59,311 nt of DNA from Rhodospirillaceae bacterium bin65 (GCA_002238725.1 MPMX01000026.1:1-59311); one strand, 5' to 3'; positions 27,082 through 35,958 are shown, counted from the first letter of the stretch. Made by a program: numbers and translations. Notes: a model not told the origin generated them from the sequence alone.

Positions 27082-29313
27082 GTGATACCGTCCTCACCCA
27101 TCGAAACCGATATCGTGCTGGTCGGCGGCGGCCATGCCCATGTCGAGGTCGTCCGACGGTTCGGCATGCAGCCGGAACCCGGCGTGCGGCTGACACTGGT
27201 CTCGACGCCGGTCGATACGCCCTATTCGGGGATGCTGCCGGGCTATCTGGCCGGGCACTACCGGTATGAAGACTGCATGATCGACCTGCGGCGCCTGTGC
27301 CGCTTCGCCGGCGCGCGGCTGATCGTCGACCGGGCGGCCGGAATAGACCGCGCCGCGCGGCAGGTGCTGCTCGCCGGGCGGCCGCCGCTGGCCTACGACC
27401 TGCTGAGCGTCGATATCGGCTCGGTCCCCGAAACTGGGGACATAGACGGTGCGGAGCACGCCATTCCCCTGAAGCCGGTGCCGGCATTCCTTGGCCGGTG
27501 GTCGGCGGTCGAAGAACTGGCCTTGAAACGGCGCGGGGCGGTCCGGATCGTCGTTGTCGGCGCTGGCGCAGGCGGTGTCGAAGCCACGATGGCATTGCAT
27601 CATCGAATTGAGAAGGGACTTGAACAGATTGAAAACAAAGAAATAACGAAGCCGGATTCACCCCGGTTCACGATCCTGTCGCTGACCCCGGAAATCATGC
27701 AGGGACACACCGCCGGCGTCCGCCGACGCGTGCTCGCCGCGCTGCGCGGGAAGGGTATCGCAGTCGAAGCCGGCGAGACGGCGGTGGTGATCGAATCCGG
27801 CCGCGTCCGGTGCGCGTCGGGCCGCGCGTACGAACACGACGCAGCGATCCTCGTCACCCAGGGCGGCGCAGCGCCGTGGCTGCGCGAAACCGGCTTTGCC
27901 GCCGATGACCGTGGGTTTCTGCGGGTCTGCGAGACCCTGCAATCCGTCACGGACGAACGGGTTTTCGCGGCCGGCGACTGCGCTGCCTTCGATTCGGCCG
28001 TGTTGCCGAAGTCCGGCGTATACGCGGTCCGCCAGGGTCCGGTGCTGGCCGACAATCTGCGCCGCGCCGCCCGCGCCGAACCGCTGCAACCGTTCCGGCC
28101 GCAGCGCCGCGTCCTCGCCCTGATTTCGCTGGGCGGGAAGCGGGCGGTTGCCTCGAAGGGCGTCTGCGCCGGCGAGGGTGACTGGGTCTGGCGCTGGAAG
28201 GACCGGATTGACCGCCGATGGATGGCGCGTTACGGCGCCGACCTGCCGGACATGACCGCGCCGGCGGCGGTTGGGGGAGAGGAGGCGATGCGCTGCGGCG
28301 GCTGCGGCGCCAAGGTGCCCCAGGCGATCCTCAATGCGGTGCTGGACCGGCTGCGCGCCGACCCTGCGACCGCCAGGGCGCTGGCGCTGGACGATCCGGA
28401 CGATGCGGCAGCGCTGCCCGCGCCGGCGGGCGGACAATTGTTCCAGACCGTGGACCAGTTCCGCGCCTTTATCGACGACCCGTACCTGTTGGGCCGCATC
28501 GCCGCCAATCACTGTATGGGCGATATCCACGCCATGGGCGGCGCGCCGCTGTCTGCGCTGGCTGCGGTAACCCTGCCGTACGCCGCGCCTCAGATCGTCG
28601 AACGCGACCTCGAACAGTTGTTGCGTGGCGTGTTGCACAGCTTGGGCGATGCCGGCGCCATCCTGATCGGCGGTCATACGGCGGAAGGCGCGGAAATGGC
28701 GATCGGCCTCACCGTCAACGGGGCGGTGCGCGCCGGCGCGCCCTGGCGCAAGGGCGGCGCATCGCCCGGCGACCGGCTGATCCTGACCAAATCGATCGGA
28801 ACCGGCGTATTGCTGGCAGCCGAAATGGCCCGCGCCGCCAAGGGCCGCGACGTTGAAGCGGCTTTGGGCAGGATGCTGATCAACAGCGGGCCGGCCGTCG
28901 GAATCCTGCGGCAGCACGGCGCGACCGCCTGCACCGACGTGACCGGATTCGGGCTGGGCGGACATCTCCTGGAAATACTCGAAGCGTCGGGTTGCAGCGT
29001 CGTGTTGGACGAAGCGGCGCTGCCGCTGCTGCCGGGTGCTGCCGACCTGCTGGCCGCTGGTCACGCCAGCACCCTGCATCCGGCCAACCGGGCGGCGCTG
29101 ACGGCAGCGTGCGACGGTGCGGCGCCGGAAATCCTGGCCGATCCGCAGACCGCCGGCGGCCTGCTCGCCGCCTTGCCGCCGGACAGCGCCGATGCCTGCA
29201 TCGCGGAACTGCGCGAGGCCGGCTACAGCGACGCCGCGGTCATCGGGGACATGGCCGAACGATCGCCGGGTCCAAACCGGATCCGGTTCATCGCACGTAC
29301 CCGACGCAGTTGA
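27082..29313 (+). CDS. selD: Fusion of NADH-dehydrogenase-like flavoprotein and selenide, water dikinase
   Basis: The 743-residue protein has two parts. Residues 1–385 form an NDH-2/sulfide-quinone-reductase-like FAD domain (ETDIVLVGGGHAHVEVVRRFG, later VFAAGDCAAF). Residues 400–743 form SelD, which makes selenophosphate from selenide and ATP. The SelD half starts MRCGGCGAKVP with Cys405, Cys408 and Lys411 at the catalytic loop (no Sec here). It continues FQTVDQFRAFIDDPYLLGRIAANHCMGDIHAMGG (split: FQTVDQFRAFIDDP, AANHCMGDIHAMGG) and LIGGHTAEG. Such fusions are known; the flavin part may supply reduced selenium or reductant at the membrane. Start is a GTG 32 bp after tRNA-Sec. Confidence 0.95.
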   Translation: MIPSSPIETDIVLVGGGHAHVEVVRRFGMQPEPGVRLTLVSTPVDTPYSGMLPGYLAGHYRYEDCMIDLRRLCRFAGARLIVDRAAGIDRAARQVLLAGRPPLAYDLLSVDIGSVPETGDIDGAEHAIPLKPVPAFLGRWSAVEELALKRRGAVRIVVVGAGAGGVEATMALHHRIEKGLEQIENKEITKPDSPRFTILSLTPEIMQGHTAGVRRRVLAALRGKGIAVEAGETAVVIESGRVRCASGRAYEHDAAILVTQGGAAPWLRETGFAADDRGFLRVCETLQSVTDERVFAAGDCAAFDSAVLPKSGVYAVRQGPVLADNLRRAARAEPLQPFRPQRRVLALISLGGKRAVASKGVCAGEGDWVWRWKDRIDRRWMARYGADLPDMTAPAAVGGEEAMRCGGCGAKVPQAILNAVLDRLRADPATARALALDDPDDAAALPAPAGGQLFQTVDQFRAFIDDPYLLGRIAANHCMGDIHAMGGAPLSALAAVTLPYAAPQIVERDLEQLLRGVLHSLGDAGAILIGGHTAEGAEMAIGLTVNGAVRAGAPWRKGGASPGDRLILTKSIGTGVLLAAEMARAAKGRDVEAALGRMLINSGPAVGILRQHGATACTDVTGFGLGGHLLEILEASGCSVVLDEAALPLLPGAADLLAAGHASTLHPANRAALTAACDGAAPEILADPQTAGGLLAALPPDSADACIAELREAGYSDAAVIGDMAERSPGPNRIRFIARTRRS

Positions 29314-29315
29314 CC

Positions 29316-29335
29316 GAACGGCCGGCCAACCGTTC
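29316..29335. terminator. Hairpin between convergent selD and LLM oxidoreductase genes
   Basis: GAACGG and CCGTTC pair across an 8-nt loop, starting just after the selD stop. No U-run follows, so it is at best a weak or Rho-assisted terminator, but its place between convergent genes fits. Confidence 0.35.
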
Positions 29336-29365
29336 CCCGGTCATCCCGCCCAGGGCGCGGAAGGG

Positions 29366-30451
29366 TTACTCAGCGGCGCGGAGAGACTGCGCGCCAGCAT
29401 CCATCCGCTTCAATTCCGGCAGCACCTCTGCGCCGAAGAGGCGCAGCATGTCGAGCGTCCGCTCGGGGCCGTAGTAGGGCGGATAGTGGATCATCAGCGA
29501 GGTCGCGCCGACATCGCGGAACATCTCGATCTTGCGCAGCACCGTGTCGGGCGAGCCGTGCAGGATGGTGTCCTCCACCAGATTTTCGTAGGCGAACTGG
29601 CTTTCGTCGGTCTTCTCCGCGACATCGCCCAGGTAGCGACCGACCGCACCGCTCAGAAACGATTTCATATGGTTCGTGATGCCGGCCTCGCTTTCCTCGC
29701 GCGCCCTGGCGTCAGTCGGCGCGACATAGGTCATACGCACCACATCCACCTCGCCGAACGCCGGATTCGCGTCGAAAGGGGCCGGTGCTTCCGCCATATG
29801 CTCCCGGTAGAGCGCGATATGCTCGCCTATAGTGGCGGCTGAGGGCAGCAGGGACTGCATCAACCCGAATCCGTTCCGCGCCGCCGTGCGGATGGAGGCG
29901 TCCGTGCCGGCGGCCATGAAGAACGGCGGGTGCGGTTGCTGGATCGGTTGCGGAAATATCTCGCAGGTCTCGTCCATCGAGAATCGGAAATACTTGCCGT
30001 CGCTATTCACGCGCTTCCTGTGGAAACCGTCGAGAATCAGCGGAATCGCTTCTGCCTGGATTTCGCGCCGTTCCTCGTAGCTGATGCCGAGCCCCTCGAA
30101 TTCGTAGGGGCGGTAGCCGGAGCCCATGCCGAGCTGGAAGCGCCCGTCGCTCAGGATATCGACGAAGGCGGCATTCTCCACGATCCGCAGGGGATGGTGC
30201 AGCGGCACGACCATGACAGCCGCGCCGAGCCGGATTCGCGTCGTCTTCGCCGCGAGGTAGGACAGAAAGCTGAATGGGTCCGGCAGGATGCCGTACTTGT
30301 TGGAAAAGTGGTGCTCGGCGATCCACACGGCGTCGAAGCCCAACTCTTCCGCTTCGAGGATCTCGCGCGTGACCCGCTCGTGAATGCCGCGGTGCGGATA
30401 GGGTTCGGACTTCGGGTCCGGGTGCGAAGTGAAGAGAATGCCGACCTTCAT
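29366..30451 (-). CDS. LLM-class (luciferase-like) flavin-dependent oxidoreductase
   Basis: The 361-residue product is a bacterial-luciferase-like monooxygenase: MKVGILFTSHPDP at the N-terminus, EILEAEELGFDAVWIAEHHF (the E-H-H family mark), RIRLGAAVMVVPLHHPLRIVE, LSDGRFQLGMGSGYRP, and a C-terminal VGATSLMIHYPPYYGPE. These enzymes use FMNH2 or F420 to oxidise aldehydes, sulfonates or other substrates. The start giving MKVGILF has GAAAGG 10 nt upstream; an ATG 21 bp earlier is possible. It follows the AhpD-like selenoprotein candidate by 83 bp on the same strand and is probably co-transcribed, suggesting a joint redox pathway. Substrate unknown. Confidence 0.9.
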   Translation of the reverse strand: MKVGILFTSHPDPKSEPYPHRGIHERVTREILEAEELGFDAVWIAEHHFSNKYGILPDPFSFLSYLAAKTTRIRLGAAVMVVPLHHPLRIVENAAFVDILSDGRFQLGMGSGYRPYEFEGLGISYEERREIQAEAIPLILDGFHRKRVNSDGKYFRFSMDETCEIFPQPIQQPHPPFFMAAGTDASIRTAARNGFGLMQSLLPSAATIGEHIALYREHMAEAPAPFDANPAFGEVDVVRMTYVAPTDARAREESEAGITNHMKSFLSGAVGRYLGDVAEKTDESQFAYENLVEDTILHGSPDTVLRKIEMFRDVGATSLMIHYPPYYGPERTLDMLRLFGAEVLPELKRMDAGAQSLRAAE

Positions 30452-30534
30452 GGCAGACGCGCCTTTCGTCATTCGATTGGTTCCAGCGTGGCCAGCCGGC
30501 AGAATGCGGAGGCGGCCGCGCGCGCCGGCAGGCG

Positions 30535-31665
30535 CTACTCGGCCGCTGCCGCCAGGCTGGCTCTGCCGAAGGTGTCTATCCCGAGTTCTTCCCGGAAATC
30601 TGCCGAGACCGCAGCCTTCTCGTCCTCCAGCGGTATGCCGATGGCATCGGCGACCCGGTCGATGGCGTTGAAGTTGGCCGCAATGGCTGCGGCGTCGACC
30701 AGGGCGGCTTCGCCCATCCGTTCGATCACCGCCGCGCGGGCCGCCGCGGTCGCCGCATCGTCGTAGGCGATCGCCGTTTCGGCGAGCCGTATCAGCACGT
30801 CGGCGTGCGGGATGCCGCTGTCCTTGCCCGAATCTCCCAGAACGGCACTGAGATCGTAGTCGTCACCGGTATGTTCGCCGCTCGCACGGAGCAGGGCCAC
30901 ATGGCTGGTTGTTCAGTAGACGCACTGGTTGATGGCCGAGACCCGTCCGGCAACCAGTTCGATCTGGGCGTGGGTGATGGCGCGGTACTCGGTTGAGAAG
31001 TCGCGCATCTGCATGCCGTTCATGTAGAGCACGGTGGCCATCTGCCAGAACTGGCGCTGGCTGTCCGGCACCGAGGACAATGCCCGGCGGATATGCGCCG
31101 CGCTCGGCGGGCCGCCTGGGAAGAACTCCTTCTGCAGCGGGCCGTCGACGAACGGATCGAGGGTAGGCGCAAAGGCCAGGTCGCGGTTGAGGTACCCTTC
31201 GCCGACCGCCTCGCGCGACAGGTCGCCGTCCTGCGGCTCGGGCAGGGGCGGCGGCGCTATCCCGATGCCCCTGCAGAAGGTATCGACGCCGACCGTGCAG
31301 GCGACCAGGCCGACAATCTCGACATATTCGGTCTCGGGCAGGCCGCCTTCCGTGAGGAATTCGTACCAATGTCCGGCGATGCGGCCGGGATCGGTCATCA
31401 TCCTGTGGATCAGTTCGACCTTGTCGTCCGGCAGCTCGCCCAGGGAATTGTGTTCCCCGTGCACCGCATAGGGCGACAGGGCCTCCGCGCGTTCGGCGCA
31501 TAGCGCACAAAAACGCGCGTTCCGGCTCTCCGCGGCGACCGCCACCCGCTCCTGCGCGGTCAGCCAGGTTCCCGGTAGTCCGATCCGGGCCCAGACCTGC
31601 GGCAGGGCTGCCGCAATGTCGTCCCGGATGGGCAACGGCGTTGCGTCGAAGGTCAGGGTGCTCAT
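30535..31665 (-). CDS. AhpD-like selenoprotein candidate with in-frame UGA (CxxU), tandem AhpD-fold
   Basis: A single 376-residue protein is read if the UGA at codon 251 is decoded as selenocysteine. Before it the frame ends …RVSAINQCVY; after it, in the same frame, comes TTSHVALLRASGEHTGDDYDL. This aligns with the AhpD/carboxymuconolactone-decarboxylase motif C-x-x-C-x3-H, with the UGA at the second Cys (Cys248-Val-Tyr-Sec251-Thr-Thr-Ser-His255). The N-terminal half holds a second CxxC (RFCALC, Cys53/Cys56), so the protein looks like two AhpD-type domains. AhpD-like proteins reduce peroxides or recycle peroxiredoxins. The ATG follows GAGGAGGG. Support for Sec: a SECIS-like hairpin follows the UGA, and selA, selB, tRNA-Sec and selD are all encoded nearby. 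Without Sec it would be two broken pieces, the second lacking any ATG. A Cys-to-stop mutation is the main alternative. Confidence 0.85.
30878..30915 (-). promoter_or_regulatory. UGA(Sec) codon and SECIS-like hairpin
   Basis: On the minus strand the UGA is followed after 18 nt by a 6-bp stem, CUGCUC/GAGCGG (one U·G), with a 5-nt loop CGUGC. A GU lies at loop positions 2–3. Bacterial SECIS elements bound by SelB have a short stem with G in the first positions of the apical loop and the loop about 16–37 nt after UGA; here it begins 24 nt after. The fit is by eye, not by folding energy. Confidence 0.65.
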
Positions 31666-31869
31666 CGGCGACCCTCCTCGTTGCGGTAGCGACGCGGCAA
31701 GGTAGCGGGGCGCCGCAGCGGCCGCAAGCGGCAAGCGGGCGGACAATCTGCTGGCGGCCATGTACTTTCGGCATGACCCGGAGGCCGAATTGGTCTAATC
31801 CGGCCCGCCACCCTCAGGGATCGCCGATACCGGCGACGGGCCCTGCAGGCGATGCAGGAAAGGAATGCG

Positions 31870-33420
31870 ATGTCTCCCGAGAGACGCGGCCGGACCGGCC
31901 GCCGGCGACGCGGCGGAGCCGGACCCGTGGCAGAGGTCCAGGAGCCCGCGATCCGTCCGCAACCGCGCCGGCCGTTCGATCCGGTGCCTGCCGTGTCGGA
32001 AGACGAACTGGAGGCCATCCACGGGACGGCACTGACCGTATTGCAGGAAATCGGCATCGATATCCTGCACGACGAGGCCAGGTCGCTCCTGGGAGAGGCT
32101 GGCGCCGATGTCGCGCCGGACGGTAACCGTGTTCGCTTTCCGGCCGATCTTGTAGAGGCACAGATCGGTAAACCGCCGGAAACCTTCCGGTTTTACTGCC
32201 GCAACCCGGAGCGTACGCTCGTTTTCGGCGGCGACAGGCTGGTCTTCGGCGCGGTGAGCAGTACGCCGAACGCCTGCGATTTCGAGGGCGGCCGCCGGGT
32301 CGGCAATTTCGAGGACTACAAGCAATTCCTGCGCTTGGGGCAGGTGCTGCCGGCGATCCATATGTGGGGCGGTTATCCGGTCGAACCGACGGACATACAC
32401 CCCAGCGTGCGCCATCTCGATGCGCTGCACGCCGCGCTCACCATGACCGACAAGCCGATCCACGCCTACAGCCTCGGCCGGGAGCGCGTACTGGACGGCA
32501 TCGAGCTGTCCCGCATCGCCCGCGGCGTCGACCGCGAGACGCTGGCGCGCGAACCGTCGGTCATCACGGTGATCAATTCCAGTTCGCCGCTGCGGCTCGA
32601 CCTGCCGATGGTCGAAGGCATCCTGCGCATGGGCGACCGGGGCCAGCCGGTCGTAATGACGCCGTTCACCCTGGCCGGCGCGATGGCACCGGTCACGCTG
32701 GCCGGCGCGGTGGCGCAGCAGAATGCGGAATTCCTGGCCGGGCTGACGATCCATCAGCTGAACAGTCCCGGCGCACCGTTCGTCTACGGCGGTTTCACCT
32801 CCAATGTCGACATGCGTAGCGGGGCGCCGGCTTTCGGTACCCCGGAATATATGAAGGCCACGCTGATCGGCGGCCAGTTTGCCCGTCGCTACCGGGTGCC
32901 TTACCGCTCGTCCAACGTCAACGCCGCCAACGCCGTCGACGCCCAGGCCGCTTATGAAAGCGTGTTTTCGCTCTGGGCCGCCGTGATGGGCGGTGTCAAT
33001 CTGGTGAAGCACGCCGCCGGATGGATGGAAGGCGGCCTCCAGGCCTCGTTCGAGAAGATGGTGCTGGATGCGGACCTGCTGGACATGATTGCCGCTTTCC
33101 TTGAGCCGTTCCGGGTCGACGAGGCCGAAATGGCGCTGGACGCGATGCGCGAGGTCGGCCCGGGCGGCCACTATTTCGGCGCGGAACACACCCAGTCGCG
33201 CTACAAGACGGCCTTTTTCGCCCCGATGGTGTCCGACTGGCGCAACTATGAGGCCTGGACGGCGGCCGGCTCGCCGACCGCGGGGGATCATCTGCACCGG
33301 CTCTACAAGGAAAAGCTGGCGCAATACGAAGCGCCGCCGATGGATCCGGCGGTGCGCGAAGAACTCGACGCCTTCGTCGCCCGGCGCAAGGAAGAAGGCG
33401 GCGTACCGACGGACTTTTAG
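31870..33420 (+). CDS. MttB-superfamily methyltransferase (non-pyrrolysine), paralogue 3
   Basis: The 516-residue protein is close to paralogue 1 and shares its blocks: SEDELEAIHGTALTVLQEIGI, TPFTLAGAMAPVTLAGAVAQQNAEFLAGL (TPFTLAGAMAPV, then QQNAEFLAGL), FTSNVDMRSGAPAFGTPE, HAAGWMEGGLQASFEKM and the C-terminal GGHYFGAEHTQSRY. There is no UAG in frame. The ATG behind GGAAAGGA was chosen; another ATG 18 bp upstream is possible. The Arg-rich leader RRGRTGRRRRGGAG matches the other paralogues. It is divergent from the selenoprotein candidate, 204 bp away, and is followed after 49 bp by a DMGDH-like gene. This repeats the mttB–DMGDH pairing seen 10 kb earlier. Confidence 0.9.
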   Translation: MSPERRGRTGRRRRGGAGPVAEVQEPAIRPQPRRPFDPVPAVSEDELEAIHGTALTVLQEIGIDILHDEARSLLGEAGADVAPDGNRVRFPADLVEAQIGKPPETFRFYCRNPERTLVFGGDRLVFGAVSSTPNACDFEGGRRVGNFEDYKQFLRLGQVLPAIHMWGGYPVEPTDIHPSVRHLDALHAALTMTDKPIHAYSLGRERVLDGIELSRIARGVDRETLAREPSVITVINSSSPLRLDLPMVEGILRMGDRGQPVVMTPFTLAGAMAPVTLAGAVAQQNAEFLAGLTIHQLNSPGAPFVYGGFTSNVDMRSGAPAFGTPEYMKATLIGGQFARRYRVPYRSSNVNAANAVDAQAAYESVFSLWAAVMGGVNLVKHAAGWMEGGLQASFEKMVLDADLLDMIAAFLEPFRVDEAEMALDAMREVGPGGHYFGAEHTQSRYKTAFFAPMVSDWRNYEAWTAAGSPTAGDHLHRLYKEKLAQYEAPPMDPAVREELDAFVARRKEEGGVPTDF

Positions 33421-33469
33421 CGGAGAACCATTGCCGGCGGTGCGTCCGGCGGTGAATCGGAGCGAGCAT

Positions 33470-35899
33470 ATGAAATCTCACTTGCAGGCGGCGGTTATCG
33501 GCGGCGGCGTTGTCGGCGCCAGCGTGCTCTACCACCTGACGAAGGCCGGCTGGAAAGACGTCGCCCTGTTCGAGCGCTCCGAGCTTACCAGCGGCTCGAC
33601 CTGGCACGCCGCCGGCGGCATGCACACGCTGAACGGCGATCCGGACGTCTCGGCGCTCCAGCGATACACGATCGACCTGTACAGGGAGATCGAGGAAATC
33701 TCCGGCCAGTCCTGCGGCGTCCATCTGACCGGCGGCGTCATACTGGCCGACACGCCGGATCGTATGGACTGGTTGAAGACCGCCCACGCGATCGGCCGCT
33801 ACCTGGACCTCGACACCGAACTGGTGACGCCGCAGGAAGCCTATGAGCTATTTCCGCTGATCGATCCCGCCCGCTTTGTCGGCGGCATGTATGACCCCGT
33901 GGAAGGCCACGTCGATCCGTCGGGCGTGACCCAGGCCTATGCGAAGTCGGCGCAGATCGGCGGGGCGGAGATATATCTTCGGACCAAGGTCGAGGAATTG
34001 CAGCCAAGGCCGGATGGCAGCTGGGACATCGTCACCGAAAAAGGAACGGTCCATGCCGAACATGTGGTTAACGCCGGGGGCCTTTGGGCGCGCGAAGTCG
34101 GCCGCATGGTGGGTGTGGAACTGCCGGTGTTGGCCATGGAGCACATGTATCTGCTGACCGACGAGATTCCGGAAGTCACCGCTTTCAACGAATCGACCGG
34201 TCGCCAGATGATGCATGCCCTCGATTTCGGCGGCGAGATCTACACCCGCCAGGAAGGGCCGGGCATGCTGATCGGCACCTACGAGCGGGCCGGCAAGCCC
34301 TGGTCGCCGAAGGTGACGCCCTGGGACTTCGGCCACGAATTGCTGCCGCCCGACCTCGACCGGATCTCGCCGTCGCTGGAAATCGGTTTCCAGCATTTTC
34401 CGCCCTATGGCCGTGCGGGTATCAAGCAGATCGTCAACGGCCCGTTCACCTTTGCGCCGGACGGCAATCCGCTGGTCGGGCCGGTCCGCGGTCTGAAGAA
34501 TTACTGGTGCGCCTGCGCCGTGATGGCCGGCTTCAGCCAGGGCGGCGGCGTTGGCGTTACACTCGCCAACTGGATGACGGAGGGCGATCCCGGGTTCGAC
34601 GTGTTCGGCATGGATGTCGCGCGCTTCGGCGACTGGGCGACGCTTGCCTATACCAACGCCAAGGTGCGGGAAAATTACAGCCGCCGGTTCAACGTGCCAT
34701 TTCCGAATGAGGAACTGCCGGCCGGCCGGCCCCTGCGCACCACACCGCTCTACGACCGCTTCAAGGCGCAGGGCGCCGTGTTCGGCGAGGCCTACGGCCT
34801 CGAATACCCGCTCTGGTTAGCCGACGAAGGCAAATTGGCGGAAGATATCGTCAGCTTCCGGCGTTCCAACGATTTCGCCAGTGTCGGGCGCGAGGCCGCG
34901 GCCGTACGCAACGGTGTCGGCCTCTACGAAACTTCCGGCTTCGCGAAATATTCGGTGACCGGTCCGGGCGCGGAACTCTGGCTGTCGCGGCTTCTGGCCA
35001 ACCGGACGCCGCGGGAAGGGCGGCTGATTCTGAGCCCGATGCTGAACCCGAATGGCAAGCTGATCGGCGATTTTACTCTGGCCAAGACGGGCAGTGAGAA
35101 TTTCTACATGGTCGGCTCCGGCCCGGCGGAGAAATACCATATGCGCTGGTTCGAAGAGCATCTGCCGGACGACGGCTCGGTTGCGGTGCGCGCCCTCGGC
35201 CTCGATCGTGTCGGCCTGATGATCGCCGGGCCGGCATCGCGCGACCTGCTGCAGGCCGTAACGGATGCGGACGTCTCGGCCGAAGCCTTCCGGTTTCTCG
35301 ACTTCCGCGCCATGGAGATCGGCCCGGCACCGGCGCTGGTCGGCCGGATCTCGTATACCGGCGACCTGGGCTACGAAATCTGGATGGCGCCGGAATACCA
35401 GATCGCGGTGTACGACCTGTTGACGGAAGCGGGCGCGCCGCTCGGCCTTAAGCCTTTCGGTCTCCGGGCGCTGGACAGCCTGAGGCTGGAAAAGAGTTTC
35501 GGCGCCTGGGCGTTCGAGTACCGGCCGATCTACGGGCCCTACGAAGCAGGCCTCGACCGTTTTGTCGATCTCGCGAAGAACGATTTCATCGGCCGCGACG
35601 CGGCGCTCAGAGAAAAGGAAGAGGGCGGCGAACGACGACTGGTCGCCATGGCGGTCGATGTATCGGACGCCGATCCGTTCCGCGACGAACCGATCTGGCA
35701 CGACGGCGCCGTCGTCGGCCGGGTGACGTCCGGCGGCTACGCCCATGTGGCGCAGCAGTCGGTGGCGCTCGGCTATCTTCCGCGGAATGTGGCGCAAAGT
35801 CCGGGTTCTTTGGATGTTGAAATCCTCGGCGAGCGTTGCGCCGCGCGGATTCTGGATGAACCGCTGTTCGATCCGGCCGGCGCGCGCATGCGCGGGTAG
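33470..35899 (+). CDS. Dimethylglycine/sarcosine dehydrogenase-like protein (DAO + GcvT), paralogue 3
   Basis: The 809-residue protein has the N-terminal FAD motif AAVIGGGVVGASVLYHLTKAG, covalent-FAD motif LTSGSTWHAAGGMHTLNGD, and a DAO domain ending with NPLVGPVRGLKNYW and GGGVGVTLANWM. Its GcvT half carries RISYTGDLGYEIWMAPEYQ and a GcvT_C end (EPLFDPAGARMRG). The expected reaction is oxidative demethylation with transfer of the one-carbon unit to THF. The ATG chosen is the first before the nucleotide-binding motif. It is paired with mttB paralogue 3; ccmD follows 127 bp later. Confidence 0.9.
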   Translation: MKSHLQAAVIGGGVVGASVLYHLTKAGWKDVALFERSELTSGSTWHAAGGMHTLNGDPDVSALQRYTIDLYREIEEISGQSCGVHLTGGVILADTPDRMDWLKTAHAIGRYLDLDTELVTPQEAYELFPLIDPARFVGGMYDPVEGHVDPSGVTQAYAKSAQIGGAEIYLRTKVEELQPRPDGSWDIVTEKGTVHAEHVVNAGGLWAREVGRMVGVELPVLAMEHMYLLTDEIPEVTAFNESTGRQMMHALDFGGEIYTRQEGPGMLIGTYERAGKPWSPKVTPWDFGHELLPPDLDRISPSLEIGFQHFPPYGRAGIKQIVNGPFTFAPDGNPLVGPVRGLKNYWCACAVMAGFSQGGGVGVTLANWMTEGDPGFDVFGMDVARFGDWATLAYTNAKVRENYSRRFNVPFPNEELPAGRPLRTTPLYDRFKAQGAVFGEAYGLEYPLWLADEGKLAEDIVSFRRSNDFASVGREAAAVRNGVGLYETSGFAKYSVTGPGAELWLSRLLANRTPREGRLILSPMLNPNGKLIGDFTLAKTGSENFYMVGSGPAEKYHMRWFEEHLPDDGSVAVRALGLDRVGLMIAGPASRDLLQAVTDADVSAEAFRFLDFRAMEIGPAPALVGRISYTGDLGYEIWMAPEYQIAVYDLLTEAGAPLGLKPFGLRALDSLRLEKSFGAWAFEYRPIYGPYEAGLDRFVDLAKNDFIGRDAALREKEEGGERRLVAMAVDVSDADPFRDEPIWHDGAVVGRVTSGGYAHVAQQSVALGYLPRNVAQSPGSLDVEILGERCAARILDEPLFDPAGARMRG

Positions 35900-35958
35900 G
35901 GCGGCCCCTGCTCATTATGCGATGATTGGCCCGCTGGCGCGCGGCAGCGCGGCTGCTA

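Noticed and set aside
28288..28330. Selenocysteine in SelD
   Set aside because: The catalytic loop of the SelD half has Cys codons (TGC) and Lys, no UGA.
30535..30900. Separate 121-residue protein starting at a GTG after the UGA
   Set aside because: It has no ribosome-binding site and begins in the middle of an AhpD motif; it continues the upstream frame exactly, so a single UGA-containing gene explains it better.
13635..33420. Pyrrolysine in the MttB-like proteins
   Set aside because: All three frames run through without in-frame UAG and no pyl genes are present; they belong to the non-Pyl branch.
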